A DNA stretch of 64,000 nt from Flavobacterium reichenbachii (GCF_002217435.1 NZ_MUHF01000014.1:1-64000); one strand, 5' to 3'. Shown: positions 52,142 through 62,474, numbered from the stretch's first letter. Program-made: numbers and translations. The notes: generated by a model not told the origin, from the letters alone.

Positions 52142-53577
52142 TGCCGATACGTAATGTAATTTATGAAGATCATTCAGCAAAGACTTTTAACAGGCCGCAA
52201 TGGAAAAAATTTCTTGCTGATGTAAAAAAAAATAAAAATAAAATTAACCTGGTTCTTTTTATGAAGTGGGATAGGTTCAGCCGCAATGCGGGTGATGCTT
52301 ACCAAATGATAAATGTTTTAAGGAAACTGGGTGTAGAGCCGCAGGCTATTGAACAGCCACTTGATTTGAGTGTTCCAGAGAACAAAATGATGCTGGCTTT
52401 TTATTTGGCTGCACCTGAGGTTGAAAATGACAGAAGGGCACTAAATACATTTCAAGGGCTTAGACGTGGAAAGAAAGAGGGTAGGCATATGGGAATGGCT
52501 CCTTATGGATACGCTAATAAAATAACGGAGGATGGGAAAAAGTATATTGCCATTGTACCGGATAAAGCTGTAAAAGTTATTTGGGTTTTTGAACAGATTG
52601 CGAAAAATATTTTTAGCACTGAATCTATTTATCAAATGGCCAAAGAAAAAGGTTTTGCCATTTCTAAGAATAACTTGTGGCTTATTATAAGAAATCCACT
52701 TTATTGCGGAAAGATAGTTGTTCCTAAGTATAGAGATGAAGAGGAGAGGTGGGTCAATGGTCAGCATGAGCCAATAATCAGTGAGGGATTATTTTATCGG
52801 GTACAGGATGTTCTTGATAGTAAAGCGCGAACTTATAGACCAAAAATTAAGACTATTGAGAATTTTCCTTTGCGAGGTTTTTTTCTTTGTCCAAATTGCG
52901 GTCAGAAGTTAACAGGGAGTAAATGTAAAGGAAGGAATAAATATTACTACTATTATCACTGTGATAAAGTTTGTAAATGGAGAGTGAATTCCGAAATAGC
53001 TAACAAGGTCTTTAAAGAGCATTTAAATAAATTTAAACCTTTACCGGAGGTGAAGAAACTATATTCAGCAGTTCTGCTTGAAGGATACAGAGAACATACT
53101 GGATTAGTCGCTAATGAAAAAAAGAAGTCACTGGAGCAAATTGAAACTTACGAAAAGAAATTATCGGTTGCCAGAAATCTGTTAGTAAGTGAGAAAATTG
53201 ATCCTGAGGATTATAATCTTATGAAAATTGAATACAATGCTGTTATCAGTAATCTGGAAAAAGAGATAGGAAATGTAGAGGACGACAGAACCACTATAGA
53301 GCACTTAACGACAACTGGATTGGAAAACCTTTTAAAGTTAGGTGAAGCCTTTGATGGTGGTACTTTAGCAGATTCTAGGGAGATAATTGGTTTAATTTTC
53401 CCTGAAAATTTTACATTTTCAGAAAACAAAATCCGCACCGCTAGAGTGAACGAAATCATTAACTGTATTTACCTGGTAAACAACAGGTTACGGGCAAAAA
53501 AAAACGGGACAAAAGATGATATTTCTCTTTTGTCCCGAGTAGTGACCTCGACTGGATTCAAACCAGTAACCTCTTGA
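52141..53577 (+). pseudogene. Serine recombinase, N-terminus deleted
   Basis: 478 codons reading as a large serine recombinase, beginning inside the catalytic domain at RNVIYEDHSAKTFNRPQW. The first 45 or so residues, with the catalytic Ser (Y-x-R-V-S motif), are absent, and no ATG lies upstream. KWDRFSRNAGDAYQM and LAAPEVENDRRALNTF are intact. A zinc ribbon follows (LCPNCGQKL ... CDKVCKW), then a coiled coil. The C-terminal residues run through a terminator and the 3' half of tRNA-Arg (SRVVTSTGFKPVTS), which marks the integration site. It cannot be catalytically active as it stands. Confidence 0.88.
53496..53537 (-). terminator. Terminator of tRNA-Arg
   Basis: On the minus strand CGGGACAAAAGA pairs with TCTTTTGTCCCG, followed by nine T. 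It begins 6 bases after the tRNA 3' end and lies inside the recombinase frame. Confidence 0.85.
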
Positions 53578-53616
53578 GCCGTAATCAAGTGCGCTATTCA
53601 GTTGCGCCACGAGGCC
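53543..53616 (-). tRNA. tRNA-Arg (anticodon ACG)
   Basis: Acceptor stem GGCCTCG / CGAGGTC with discriminator A (no encoded CCA). D-arm GCGCAACTGAATAGCGC, anticodon stem CTTGA / TCAAG with loop TTACGGC giving anticodon ACG. T-arm ACTGG TTTGAAT CCAGT. The recombinase gene overlaps its 3' half, as expected for an element inserted at the tRNA end. The duplicate end on the other side of the element was not found in this window. Confidence 0.92.
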
Positions 53617-53730
53617 TTTTTGTTATCAATTAGCTAATTTTTCGTAGCTTTGTTGATTGCTTATTGCGGGTGCAAAGATAGACATAAATACGAGATATAC
53701 AAGCATAAAATAACATAAAAATAAAAAAAA

Positions 53731-54243
53731 ATGAAGATTGAAAATTATGTACGTGATATTCAGGGTTTTCCTAAAGAAGGAATTTTATTTAAAGATATCA
53801 CCCCGCTGCTAAATGACGTTGAAGCAAGACAAGAATGCTTGTCAATTTTGCTAAATTCTCTAAAAGATCAGAAAATTGATAAAGTTGTAGGAGCAGAAAG
53901 TCGTGGGTTTTTCTTCGGAATGCTGCTGGCGCAAGAATTAAATGCCGGATTTATTCCCGTTCGTAAGCCTAATAAGCTTCCTTATGAGACCATTTCAGCA
54001 TCGTACGAACTTGAGTATGGTTTTGATAGTTTAGAGATGCATACAGACGCTATAAAAGCGGGAGATCGTGTTCTAATTCATGATGATGTTTTGGCAACCG
54101 GCGGAACGGCAGGTGCAGTTTGTGAATTGGTAGAAAAACTTGGAGGTACAATTGTACAATGTAATTTTTTAATGGAACTAACATTTTTAAACGGAAGAGA
54201 TAAAATAAAGGAGTATCCAATATTTGCAGCCATATCATATTAA
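53731..54243 (+). CDS. apt: Adenine phosphoribosyltransferase
   Basis: 170 residues, standard length. Salvages adenine to AMP with PRPP in the cytoplasm. Typical opening RDIQGFPKEGILFKDITPLL, flexible-loop region GFIPVRKPNKLPYETISASY and the PRPP loop VLIHDDVLATGGTA are all present. A chromosomal housekeeping gene just beyond tRNA-Arg. Followed by a shared terminator. Confidence 0.95.
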   Translation: MKIENYVRDIQGFPKEGILFKDITPLLNDVEARQECLSILLNSLKDQKIDKVVGAESRGFFFGMLLAQELNAGFIPVRKPNKLPYETISASYELEYGFDSLEMHTDAIKAGDRVLIHDDVLATGGTAGAVCELVEKLGGTIVQCNFLMELTFLNGRDKIKEYPIFAAISY

Positions 54244-54250
54244 AATAAGA

Positions 54251-54283
54251 AAACCCGATTCAATTAAGAATCGGGTTTCTTTA
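54251..54283. terminator. Bidirectional terminator between apt and pheT
   Basis: AAACCCGATTC (54251-54261), loop AATTAA, GAATCGGGTTT (54268-54278), then T-rich. An A-rich flank on the left makes it usable for the minus strand too. Confidence 0.85.
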
Positions 54284-54301
54284 TACTGCAGTTGAATCAA
54301 A

Positions 54302-56722
54302 TTATCTTAAAGTCGCTCCAAGTTCAGTCTCAAATGTTTGTTGCAATTTAGACATAATCTTGTCAATTTGAGAATCTGTAAGCGTCTTGGTATTGTCTTG
54401 AATTGTGAAACTCAAAGCATATGATTTCTTTCCTTCGGGAAGATTTTTACCTTCGTAAACATCAAACAAATTAACATCTTTTAAAAGTGCTTTTTCAGTT
54501 TGTTTTGCTAAGTTGTAAATACTTTCGTAAGTAGTTTTCTGATCAATTAATAAAGCTAAATCTCTGCGAACTTCTGGATATTTTGGAATTTCAGAATACT
54601 TAATTTTTCCTGTAATTATTTTTAAAATTAAATCCCAGTTAAAATCAGCGAAATAAACATCTTGCTTGATTCCGAAATGCTTTAAAATTGATTTTTTAAC
54701 AACCCCCATTTCAACCAATGTGTCATTGTTATAACAAATTGAGGTTCCTTCAGAGAATATATCGGACTGCACGGGAGCATTTGATATTTTATCAATTCCT
54801 AAACGAGACAATATCGCTTTTACATAACCTTTCAATAAGAAGAAATCGGTAGTTTTTTGCGGATTTGTCCAGCTTTCTCTATTGCGATCTCCAGAAATAG
54901 ATAATGTTAAATGTTTATGCTCTTCGTAACCATTTAGATATTTATGATATGTTTTTCCGAATTCAAACAATTTTAAATCCGAATTTCTTCTGTTTATATT
55001 GTACGATAAAGCTTCTAAGGCAGAAAATAATAACGACTGACGCATTGTTGCCAAATCACCGCTTAAAGGATTAAGCATTGTTACATTATGCTCTTCTTTA
55101 AGCACAGTAGACAATTTTGCATAAGCTGCAGTGGTCAGAGAATTTGCCATCATTTCATGAAAACCTTGTGAGTTTAACTGAGAAGCAATGATATTCTGTA
55201 CTTTATAATCTTCTGTTCTTGGAGAATTAGAAACTGTCGCGTTAAATTTCTTCGAAAATTCGATATTATTATAACCGTAAACTCTTAAAATTTCTTCGAT
55301 TACATCTATTTCACGCTGTACATCAACACGGTAAGCAGGTATCGTTAATCCTAATCCAGAATCAGAAACGCTGTTTACTTTAATGTCTAAAGAAACTAAT
55401 ATTTTTTTGATAGTATCTTTTGGAATTTCCTGCCCAATAATTTTTGAAACATGACTGAAGTTTAACAGCACAGAAAAATCTTCTACTTTTTTAGGATATA
55501 CTTCAACAACATCAGATGTTATTTTTCCTCCTGCAACTTCCTGAATAAGAAGCGCAGCACGTTTTAATGCATATTCCGTAATAGTAGGATCAATTCCTCT
55601 TTCAAATCTAAAAGAAGCATCTGTGTTCAATTGATGTCTTTTTGCAGTTTTACGAACGCTTACAGCATCAAAATAAGCACTTTCTAGGAATATTGCAGTT
55701 GTTCCGTCACTTACTCCAGATTTTTTCCCTCCAAAAACACCTGCGATACAAAGAGGTCCTTTTTCATCACAAATCATTAGATCTTCTGCATGCAAAGTTC
55801 TTTCAACATCATCCAGGGTTACAAATTTGGTTCCTTCTGGTAAAGTTTTTACAATTACTTTTCCGTTTATTTTAGAAGCATCAAAAGCATGCAATGGCTG
55901 TCCTAGTTCGTGTAAAACATAATTAGTTACGTCTACAATATTGTTTTTAGGAGTTAACCCTATAGCTTTTAATCGATCCTGCAGCCATGCTGGTGATTCT
56001 CCAACAGAAATCCCCGAAATTGTTAAACCGCAATATCTGGGAGCCAAAGCTGGTTCCTCAACACTTACGTCAATTTTTAAGGTACGCATGTCTACTCTAA
56101 AATTACTAACAGACGGAGTGATTAACTCTACGTTTACACCACGCTGCAGCATTCCTGCTCTCAAATCGCGTGCAGTACCAAAATGGCTCATGGCATCGGC
56201 ACGATTAGGAGTTAATCCAATTTCAAAAACTTCATCATCTGCAATTTGAAAAACAGTTGAAGCAGGAGTTCCCGGAATTAAATCCTCAGCAAGCACCATA
56301 ATACCTTCATGACTTGTTCCTAAGCCTAGTTCATCTTCTGCACAGATCATTCCGTGGCTTTCTTGTCCGCGAATTTTTCCTTTTTTTATTGTAAATTCCG
56401 CACCATCTTTATCATATAAAACCGTTCCGATTGTAGCAACCGGCACTTTTTGTCCTGCGGCCACATTAGCAGCGCCGCAAACAATTTGTACAGGGGCTTC
56501 AAGACCAATATTTACGGTTGTAACATTCAATCTGTCTGCGTCAGGATGTTTTTCACAAGTCAGTACATGTCCTACAACAACTCCTTGTAAACCGCCTTTT
56601 ATCGATTGGTATTTTTCTACAACTTCAACTTCAAGACCTAAATCTGTTAGTAATTCTGAAGTTTGCTCAGACGTCCAATCTGTTTTGATAAATTGTTTTA
56701 ACCAGTTGTAAGATATTTTCAT
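54302..56722 (-). CDS. pheT: Phenylalanine--tRNA ligase beta subunit
   Basis: 806 residues from the ATG at 56722 (MKISYNWLKQF), the family start; nine extra codons upstream are not conserved. Contains the tRNA-binding OB domain (VVGHVLTCEKHPDADRLNVT), B3/B4 editing domain (GLTPKNNIVDVTNYVLHELG), B5 domain, and a C-terminal anticodon-binding FDX-ACB domain (YPEVRRDLALLID). Charges tRNA-Phe together with PheS, which is not adjacent here, as usual in this phylum. Confidence 0.96.
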   Translation of the reverse strand: MKISYNWLKQFIKTDWTSEQTSELLTDLGLEVEVVEKYQSIKGGLQGVVVGHVLTCEKHPDADRLNVTTVNIGLEAPVQIVCGAANVAAGQKVPVATIGTVLYDKDGAEFTIKKGKIRGQESHGMICAEDELGLGTSHEGIMVLAEDLIPGTPASTVFQIADDEVFEIGLTPNRADAMSHFGTARDLRAGMLQRGVNVELITPSVSNFRVDMRTLKIDVSVEEPALAPRYCGLTISGISVGESPAWLQDRLKAIGLTPKNNIVDVTNYVLHELGQPLHAFDASKINGKVIVKTLPEGTKFVTLDDVERTLHAEDLMICDEKGPLCIAGVFGGKKSGVSDGTTAIFLESAYFDAVSVRKTAKRHQLNTDASFRFERGIDPTITEYALKRAALLIQEVAGGKITSDVVEVYPKKVEDFSVLLNFSHVSKIIGQEIPKDTIKKILVSLDIKVNSVSDSGLGLTIPAYRVDVQREIDVIEEILRVYGYNNIEFSKKFNATVSNSPRTEDYKVQNIIASQLNSQGFHEMMANSLTTAAYAKLSTVLKEEHNVTMLNPLSGDLATMRQSLLFSALEALSYNINRRNSDLKLFEFGKTYHKYLNGYEEHKHLTLSISGDRNRESWTNPQKTTDFFLLKGYVKAILSRLGIDKISNAPVQSDIFSEGTSICYNNDTLVEMGVVKKSILKHFGIKQDVYFADFNWDLILKIITGKIKYSEIPKYPEVRRDLALLIDQKTTYESIYNLAKQTEKALLKDVNLFDVYEGKNLPEGKKSYALSFTIQDNTKTLTDSQIDKIMSKLQQTFETELGATLR

Positions 56723-56990
56723 ATTAATTATTCTTGTATAAGGATACAAATATAAGGATTGCGCGTTGTAGTAAGAAAGAAATTATTTGGTTTTTTTAAA
56801 CTGCTTCATATTCAAATAAAATCTTTTAAAAATGAGTATTTTGTAATTTAGGTGCTAATATTTTATTAATTTAATATTAAAAATTAGTTATAAAAACGAA
56901 TGTGTATTATTTGTGCTATTACATGACTGAAAAATGCTATTCTTAGTCAGTTTATGAAAGTAAATTTGAAATGAATCAAAAAAACATATT

Positions 56991-58496
56991 ATGAGCACAA
57001 CAGCACAAAGACCTGAATTTAAGGCACAATATGACAATTATATTAACGGAAAATTTACAGCGCCCGTAAGTGGAGAATACTTTGATGTTATTTCGCCTAT
57101 AGACGGAAAAGTATTTACAAAGGCTGCACATTCCGGAAAACAAGATTTAGAATTAGCGGTTGATGCAGCTTATGAAGCATTTAAGACATGGGGAAAAACT
57201 TCGGCTACAGAAAGGAGTATTTTACTCAATAAGATTGCGCAGAAAATAGAAGATAATTTAGAATATATAGCAACTGTCGAAACTACCGATAACGGTAAAC
57301 CAATTCGCGAAACACTGGCAGCAGATATTCCGCTGGCAATTGATCATTTTAGATATTTTGCATCAGTAATTCGTGCAGAAGAAAGTTCTATAGCAGAACT
57401 TGATTCTCAAATCGTTTCTATCGCTTTGAGCGAACCATTAGGAGTTGTGGCACAAATTATTCCGTGGAACTTTCCAATTTTAATGGCAGTCTGGAAAATT
57501 GCACCAGCACTTGCGGCAGGTAATACGATAGTTTTAAAACCAGCTGAAAGTACTCCAATTTCGATTTTGGTTTTAATGGAGTTAATTGGAGATATTCTGC
57601 CTGCCGGAGTTTTAAATATTGTAAACGGATTTGGTGCTGAATTAGGGCGCCCTTTAGTTACAAATAAAAAAGTAGCTAAAGCCGCGTTTACAGGCTCTAC
57701 AACAACCGGACGTTTGGTAATGCAGTATGCAACCGAAAATATTATTCCGGTTACGTTAGAATTAGGAGGAAAATCTCCAAATATTTTCTTTCCGTCTGTA
57801 GCAGATCATGATGATGATTTCTTTGATAAAGCCGTTGAAGGAGCAGTTTTATTTGCTTTAAATCAAGGTGAAATATGTACTTGCCCTTCGAGATTGTTGA
57901 TTCACGAAGATATTTACGAGAAATTTATCGCAAAAGTTATCGAAAGAACTGAAGCGATCATTGCCGGAAATCCTTTAGATAAATCCACAATGATTGGTGC
58001 TCAGACTTCATTAGTACAAAAGGAAAAAATTATGTCTTATATTAAATTAGGAAAAGAAGAAGGTGCAGAATTGCTGACAGGAGGTGATGAAAACCATTTG
58101 GGCGGAGATCTTGAAGGCGGTTATTACATTAAGCCAACTTTATTTAAAGGGAATAACAAAATGAGAATTTTTCAGGAAGAAATTTTTGGACCTGTTCTGG
58201 CAGTTACAACTTTTAAAACTACAGAGGAAGCAATTGAAATTGCAAATGATACAATGTACGGATTGGGAGCAGGCGTGTGGACACGTGATGCGCATGAAAT
58301 TTATCAGGTTCCTAGAGCAATTCAGTCTGGTCGTGTCTGGATAAATCAGTATCATTCTTATCCTGCAGGAGCACCATTTGGAGGGTATAAACAATCTGGA
58401 ATTGGTCGTGAAAACCACAAAATGATGCTTGGACAATACCGTCAGACAAAAAATATGCTTATTTCTTATGATAAAAAGAAATTAGGTTTCTTTTAA
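56991..58496 (+). CDS. Aldehyde dehydrogenase (ExaC/AldB-type)
   Basis: 501 residues. NAD(P)-dependent oxidation of aldehydes to acids. Asn in [19 protein letters not shown], Glu in [11 protein letters not shown] and catalytic Cys296 in [11 protein letters not shown] form the active site. The CTC triplet around the Cys is typical of the acetaldehyde dehydrogenase group. Followed by a terminator, then a DUF779 gene, with an AraC regulator on the other strand, a conserved neighbourhood for alcohol or aldehyde stress response. The 268-base gap before it (56723-56990) is AT-rich and should hold its promoter. Confidence 0.93.
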   Translation: MSTTAQRPEFKAQYDNYINGKFTAPVSGEYFDVISPIDGKVFTKAAHSGKQDLELAVDAAYEAFKTWGKTSATERSILLNKIAQKIEDNLEYIATVETTDNGKPIRETLAADIPLAIDHFRYFASVIRAEESSIAELDSQIVSIALSEPLGVVAQIIPWNFPILMAVWKIAPALAAGNTIVLKPAESTPISILVLMELIGDILPAGVLNIVNGFGAELGRPLVTNKKVAKAAFTGSTTTGRLVMQYATENIIPVTLELGGKSPNIFFPSVADHDDDFFDKAVEGAVLFALNQGEICTCPSRLLIHEDIYEKFIAKVIERTEAIIAGNPLDKSTMIGAQTSLVQKEKIMSYIKLGKEEGAELLTGGDENHLGGDLEGGYYIKPTLFKGNNKMRIFQEEIFGPVLAVTTFKTTEEAIEIANDTMYGLGAGVWTRDAHEIYQVPRAIQSGRVWINQYHSYPAGAPFGGYKQSGIGRENHKMMLGQYRQTKNMLISYDKKKLGFF

Positions 58497-58515
58497 ATAC
58501 TTATTATGCTGGTTC

Positions 58516-58547
58516 AAAAAGGTAAGTTGCTGACTTACCTTTTTTTG
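58516..58547 (+). terminator. Terminator or attenuator after the aldehyde dehydrogenase
   Basis: AAAAAGGTAAGT, loop TGCTG, ACTTACCTTTTTTT. Lies 20 bases after the stop codon and 26 before the DUF779 start, so read-through may be limited. Confidence 0.8.
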
Positions 58548-58572
58548 TAAATTTAATTTAAATAATAAAGTC

Positions 58573-58947
58573 ATGATAAAGAGAATTGATGCCACAGAAA
58601 AAGCTATAGAATTAATAAAGGTTCTCAAAGAAAAACATGGTGATTTAATGTTTTATCAAGCTGGAGGATGTTGTGAAGGTACACAGCCTCAATGTTTTGA
58701 GAAAGGAGGATATTATCAGCGAATGGGTGATGTTTGCATTGGTACTGTAGAAGAAACAGAATTTTGGGTCGATAAGGATTTATTCGAATATTGGAAACAT
58801 GCACATTTTACTTTAACTGTAATTGATGCTTTTGGTGTAGGAGGATTTTCTTTAGAAACACCGTTAAAAAAGACTTTTCAAATTGAATATCGAATTTTTA
58901 CAGAAGAAGAGGAGAAAGATTTGGAGCCGGTTGTTTTTATAGAATAG
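58573..58947 (+). CDS. DUF779 protein
   Basis: 124 residues. KHGDLMFYQAGGCCEGTQPQ is the family signature, with a Cys pair and a third Cys in CFEKGG that might bind metal. GDVCIGTVEETEFWVDKDLF and FSLETPLKKTFQIEYRIF are conserved too. These proteins nearly always accompany aldehyde dehydrogenases, as here, and may help in maturation or stress protection; biochemical role unknown. Sits on the same strand with a terminator between. Confidence 0.93.
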   Translation: MIKRIDATEKAIELIKVLKEKHGDLMFYQAGGCCEGTQPQCFEKGGYYQRMGDVCIGTVEETEFWVDKDLFEYWKHAHFTLTVIDAFGVGGFSLETPLKKTFQIEYRIFTEEEEKDLEPVVFIE

Positions 58948-58982
58948 GTTCAGAGTTTTAAAGGAACAAAGGTTTTTCTGTA

Positions 58983-59135
58983 GAGGCGCACGGCAGTGCG
59001 TCTTTTTTTTGCGCAAAGGCTATACATATTTTTGAAGAACTAGGAACGATATATTTTGCAGCAACGGATTTTAATCCGTTGATTTTTGTGTTTTGCTGTT
59101 AGAAATCTTTGTCAAAGTTTTAAACTTTGACAAAG
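58983..59135. repeat. Three consecutive palindromes
   Basis: AGGCGCAC GGCA GTGCGTCT followed by eight T (58984-59010) is terminator-like for the DUF779 gene. CAACGGATTTTAATCCGTTG (59062-59081) is a perfect palindrome. CTTTGTCAAAGTTT with its complement AAACTTTGACAAAG (59107-59135) is a third. All in the 271-base gap, without any gene. Confidence 0.75.
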
Positions 59136-59218
59136 AGACACACATAGTAAATCTGACAGGTTTATATTTAAGGGTATGAAAAACCTTAGAGCCTTAGCAA
59201 TTCAGAACCTCAGTCCCT

Positions 59219-60142
59219 TCAATTAACATATAAAAGCTGATACTGCTTCGGAGTAATTCCTTCGTGTTTTTTAAACAATCTTATAAAATAATTAGCATCT
59301 TCAAAACCAGAAAGATAGCAGACTTCGTTAATTTGAATACCTGGATTTCTGAGTAATTTTTTAGCATGTTTTATCTTCTCGTTCAAAACATATTCAATCG
59401 GACTCATACCTAATTCTCGTTTAAAAAAACGATAGAATGATGCCGTGCTCATACACGCTTTATCGCTCAGACTTTTAAGATTTATGTTTTCTTTTAAATT
59501 CAGTCTAATAAATTCGGTAACCTCAAAAATAGGATTATTTGTATGTGTAGAAATCCTTTCGTCAATTGATTTGACGGTTTGCGTTTGAATGATTCTGATT
59601 AATAATTCCTGCAAAGTAAGGTCGGCAAGTGCATCTTTGGTTATCGAAGTGCTCATGCATTCTTTAATCAGTTTATTAATTGTTGCCGCAAGATCTACAT
59701 TATTGTAAAAAAAGTAATTCTGATAATCCAACTGCCAATATACATCGCTTCCTTCTTTGGGATAACGTTCGTTTAAAAAATTTAAAGTATCAGTTATTTT
59801 AGATTTATCAATTGCTAAGGCAAGACATTGAGTTGGATTTTCTCTAGATGCTTCGGGAAAATCAATTTTCATTTCGATGTTTGACGGAATCACAACCGTT
59901 TCTCCGGGTAGATAATCAAACCCGGGATCATCAAAAAGATGCATGATTTTTTTTCCTCTCAGCATACTGGTCACCACAAAATCGTTGAATTTAAGCGGCA
60001 CCAGTTTGGAGGATTCGTAAGTTTCAAAAATATTTAATTCACAATGATTAAGCGTATAAACGCTCCTGTTTTCAACCAGCGTTTTTAATGATTTTTCGCT
60101 TGATAAATGAGGCGGCTGAATTAAAAAACGTTGATTACTCAT
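59219..60142 (-). CDS. AraC-family regulator of the aldehyde dehydrogenase locus
   Basis: 307 residues. An N-terminal AraC_N-type sensing domain (FNDFVVTSMLRGKKIMHLFD, YLPGETVVIPSNIEMKIDF) precedes two C-terminal HTHs: INLKSLSDKACMSTASFYRF and IQINEVCYLSGFEDANYFIR, then FKKHEGITPKQYQ. It faces the DUF779 gene convergently. In related genomes such genes regulate the neighbouring aldehyde dehydrogenase; the target here is inferred. Confidence 0.92.
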   Translation of the reverse strand: MSNQRFLIQPPHLSSEKSLKTLVENRSVYTLNHCELNIFETYESSKLVPLKFNDFVVTSMLRGKKIMHLFDDPGFDYLPGETVVIPSNIEMKIDFPEASRENPTQCLALAIDKSKITDTLNFLNERYPKEGSDVYWQLDYQNYFFYNNVDLAATINKLIKECMSTSITKDALADLTLQELLIRIIQTQTVKSIDERISTHTNNPIFEVTEFIRLNLKENINLKSLSDKACMSTASFYRFFKRELGMSPIEYVLNEKIKHAKKLLRNPGIQINEVCYLSGFEDANYFIRLFKKHEGITPKQYQLLYVN

Positions 60143-60215
60143 TAGAATTAAATTTTAAGTGCAAGGACTAAATTTAATGAAAAATAAGCTTAGTAATTCC
60201 AGATTTAACGTTTTC

Positions 60216-61079
60216 TTAGATTACTTCTTCGACGTGTTTTTTAATATTGTCAGAAATTTTTTTGGTCGGCAGATCATTTTCGTCATCACCAAAAGGATCT
60301 TCAATTTCTTCGGCAATAAGTTCTAAACTTGCCAATACATAAAAAATGAAAACTACAACCGGAGCAACATAATATCCTAAACTTACTGAATATCCAAAAG
60401 GAAGAGTCATAGTATAAAAGAAAATGAATTTTTTTATAAAAGCACTGTAAGAGTAGGGTATAGGGGTGTTTTTTATTCGCTCGCAAGCGCCGCAGATATC
60501 TGTAAAAGATTGCAGCTCTTCATTAATAGTTATTAGCTGATCTCCCGTAATCTTTTTTGCATCGTACAAATCATTGATTTTATGATACATCATTCTCATA
60601 ACCTGATTTGGTTTGTGTTTATGATGATCAATTTCAAGATCAACATCTTCAAAAAGCTGCTTGCTGGTATCGTCGTCTTTTAAATGTTTATGCAAAATAG
60701 AAGCGTACATCGGAATAAATTTTCTAAAAAATTTCCTGTCGTTTTCTTCTTTTAGAATTGCAGAAAGTTTAATCGCCAGATTTCGGCTGTTATTTACTAA
60801 ACCTCCCCATAATTTACGCCCTTCCCACCAGCGGTCGTATGCAGTATTGGTTCTAAAAACAAGTAATAATGAAATAACAAAACCAAGCATTCCGTGCATA
60901 ATAGGAATGTTATGAATATAATCGTTTTTACTTACTTTAAAATATTCAACTTCAATATATCCTACAACGGCAGAATATATTCCGATAGTGAGCAGAATTG
61001 GAAACAATTTTCTAACGGTATCCGACTTATGAAAATGAAAAATAAAAGTAAACCAGTCTTTGGTATTGTATGAGATCAT
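60216..61079 (-). CDS. Bestrophin-family chloride channel
   Basis: 287 residues. FRTNTAYDRWWEGRKLWGGL is the family signature. Hydrophobic helices lie at about 24-43, 61-80 and a pair near 220-255 (FIFFYTMTLPFGYSVSLGYY, VVFIFYVLASLELIAEEIED), ending DPFGDDENDLP, the usual calcium-clasp-like end. A pentameric anion channel in the inner membrane. Stands between the AraC and TolC genes; 27 bases from TolC on the same strand. Confidence 0.93.
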   Translation of the reverse strand: MISYNTKDWFTFIFHFHKSDTVRKLFPILLTIGIYSAVVGYIEVEYFKVSKNDYIHNIPIMHGMLGFVISLLLVFRTNTAYDRWWEGRKLWGGLVNNSRNLAIKLSAILKEENDRKFFRKFIPMYASILHKHLKDDDTSKQLFEDVDLEIDHHKHKPNQVMRMMYHKINDLYDAKKITGDQLITINEELQSFTDICGACERIKNTPIPYSYSAFIKKFIFFYTMTLPFGYSVSLGYYVAPVVVFIFYVLASLELIAEEIEDPFGDDENDLPTKKISDNIKKHVEEVI

Positions 61080-61106
61080 TTAAGTTTGTTTTGAAACAAA
61101 TTTAAA

Positions 61107-62417
61107 TTAAAAATTAATATTTCCCGCTAATTCTTTTAAGGCAATTTCAGATAATTTAGCTTCATATTGTGCATTGCTGTAACGCACTTTTGCATTTACA
61201 TAATTGAGCTGAGCAGTTCTAAAATCAATAGTTGTGATCGTACCAATTCTAAATTTATCTAAAGTGATTTCTAAATTTTGTTTGGCTATTGCTTCGTTAT
61301 CTTCTTCTAAATCAATTAATTCTAAATTGGTTAAATAAGTTTGAAAAGCAGTGCTTAATTGTGTGTTTAAAATTAAATTCTGCTGTTCAATTGCAATTTC
61401 AGTATTCTGAATCTGAAGTTTTGCCACTTTTTCATTTCTATGCTGGTTAAAACCGTCAAAAATGTTTAGCGTAGCATTAAAACCATAGTTTAAACCTTTT
61501 GAAGAAGTGGAACTGGTAAAACCTAAACTCGATTCGCTTTCTGCAAAATTATAACCAGAAGTTAATCTTAAAGTTGGATAACGATTTGCTCTTACTTGTT
61601 TTAACTGTAATTCGGCAATGCGTTTGTTTATAATTTGAGATTCTAAAACAGGGTTTTGTTTTTGAGCCAGATTTGTTAGATCGGCCAGAACCAATTTATT
61701 GTCAACTGTAACAAAATCGGTTACTTTAAAATCAATTTTTGGATCACGAGCTAAATATTGATTTAATAAAATTTTCGCATTCGCATAAGATTCCTTTTGT
61801 CTTAATAAGGCAACCTGATCAGAATTTAAATCTACCTGCGCATTTAAAACTTCTAATTTTGATGCTTTACCAATGCTGAAACGATTTTTTGCCAAAGTTA
61901 ATCTTTGATTGGAGATTACAATGGTAGTGTCTAATGCAGACAATTGCTGCTGTTGCTGCACTAAATCGTAATAAGCAGCATTTACCTGTCCGATTTTAAC
62001 TAAAATAGTGCTTTTTAACTCGGCATCTCCTAATTTTTGAAGTTCTTTTAATTGATCTAATCTTGCGAACATTCTCATTCCGTCAAAAACCGTCCATCCT
62101 AAACTTACGCCATAATTTAAACTGTTGTTTTTAGCATTGTTTAATGAAGTAGAAGTTCCATCCTGACGTGTTTGCGAAGAGTTCTGAATGCTGTTGTTGT
62201 CTGTTACAGAAGCTGTTGCTGTTGGCAGCATGCCCGCGTTTCCAATCGTAACATTCGTTTCGCTTATAACAGAATTATTTTTGGCAATCTTAATTTCAAA
62301 GTTATTTTCCAAGGCTATTTTCATAGCTTCTTCAATAGTTAAGACTTCTTGCGCCTGCATACTTGTCAAGCAGAAGAAGCATAATATTAAACTATGGAAT
62401 AAAATTTTAGTATTCAT
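61107..62417 (-). CDS. TolC-family outer-membrane efflux protein
   Basis: 436 residues with a signal peptide (MQAQE). The TolC repeat with LTIEEAMKIALENNFEIKIA and its second copy LEVLNAQVDLNSDQVALLRQ, and paired coiled-coil helices (YYDLVQQQQQLSALDTTIVI) are clear. Forms the outer-membrane duct for the adjacent RND pump, whose gene ends 57 bases upstream on the same strand. Complete. Confidence 0.93.
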   Translation of the reverse strand: MNTKILFHSLILCFFCLTSMQAQEVLTIEEAMKIALENNFEIKIAKNNSVISETNVTIGNAGMLPTATASVTDNNSIQNSSQTRQDGTSTSLNNAKNNSLNYGVSLGWTVFDGMRMFARLDQLKELQKLGDAELKSTILVKIGQVNAAYYDLVQQQQQLSALDTTIVISNQRLTLAKNRFSIGKASKLEVLNAQVDLNSDQVALLRQKESYANAKILLNQYLARDPKIDFKVTDFVTVDNKLVLADLTNLAQKQNPVLESQIINKRIAELQLKQVRANRYPTLRLTSGYNFAESESSLGFTSSTSSKGLNYGFNATLNIFDGFNQHRNEKVAKLQIQNTEIAIEQQNLILNTQLSTAFQTYLTNLELIDLEEDNEAIAKQNLEITLDKFRIGTITTIDFRTAQLNYVNAKVRYSNAQYEAKLSEIALKELAGNINF

Positions 62418-62474
62418 ATTTTTTTTCTTTTACCTGAAATTCTGAAAAGCAATTCAGAATTTCAGGCTAATAAA

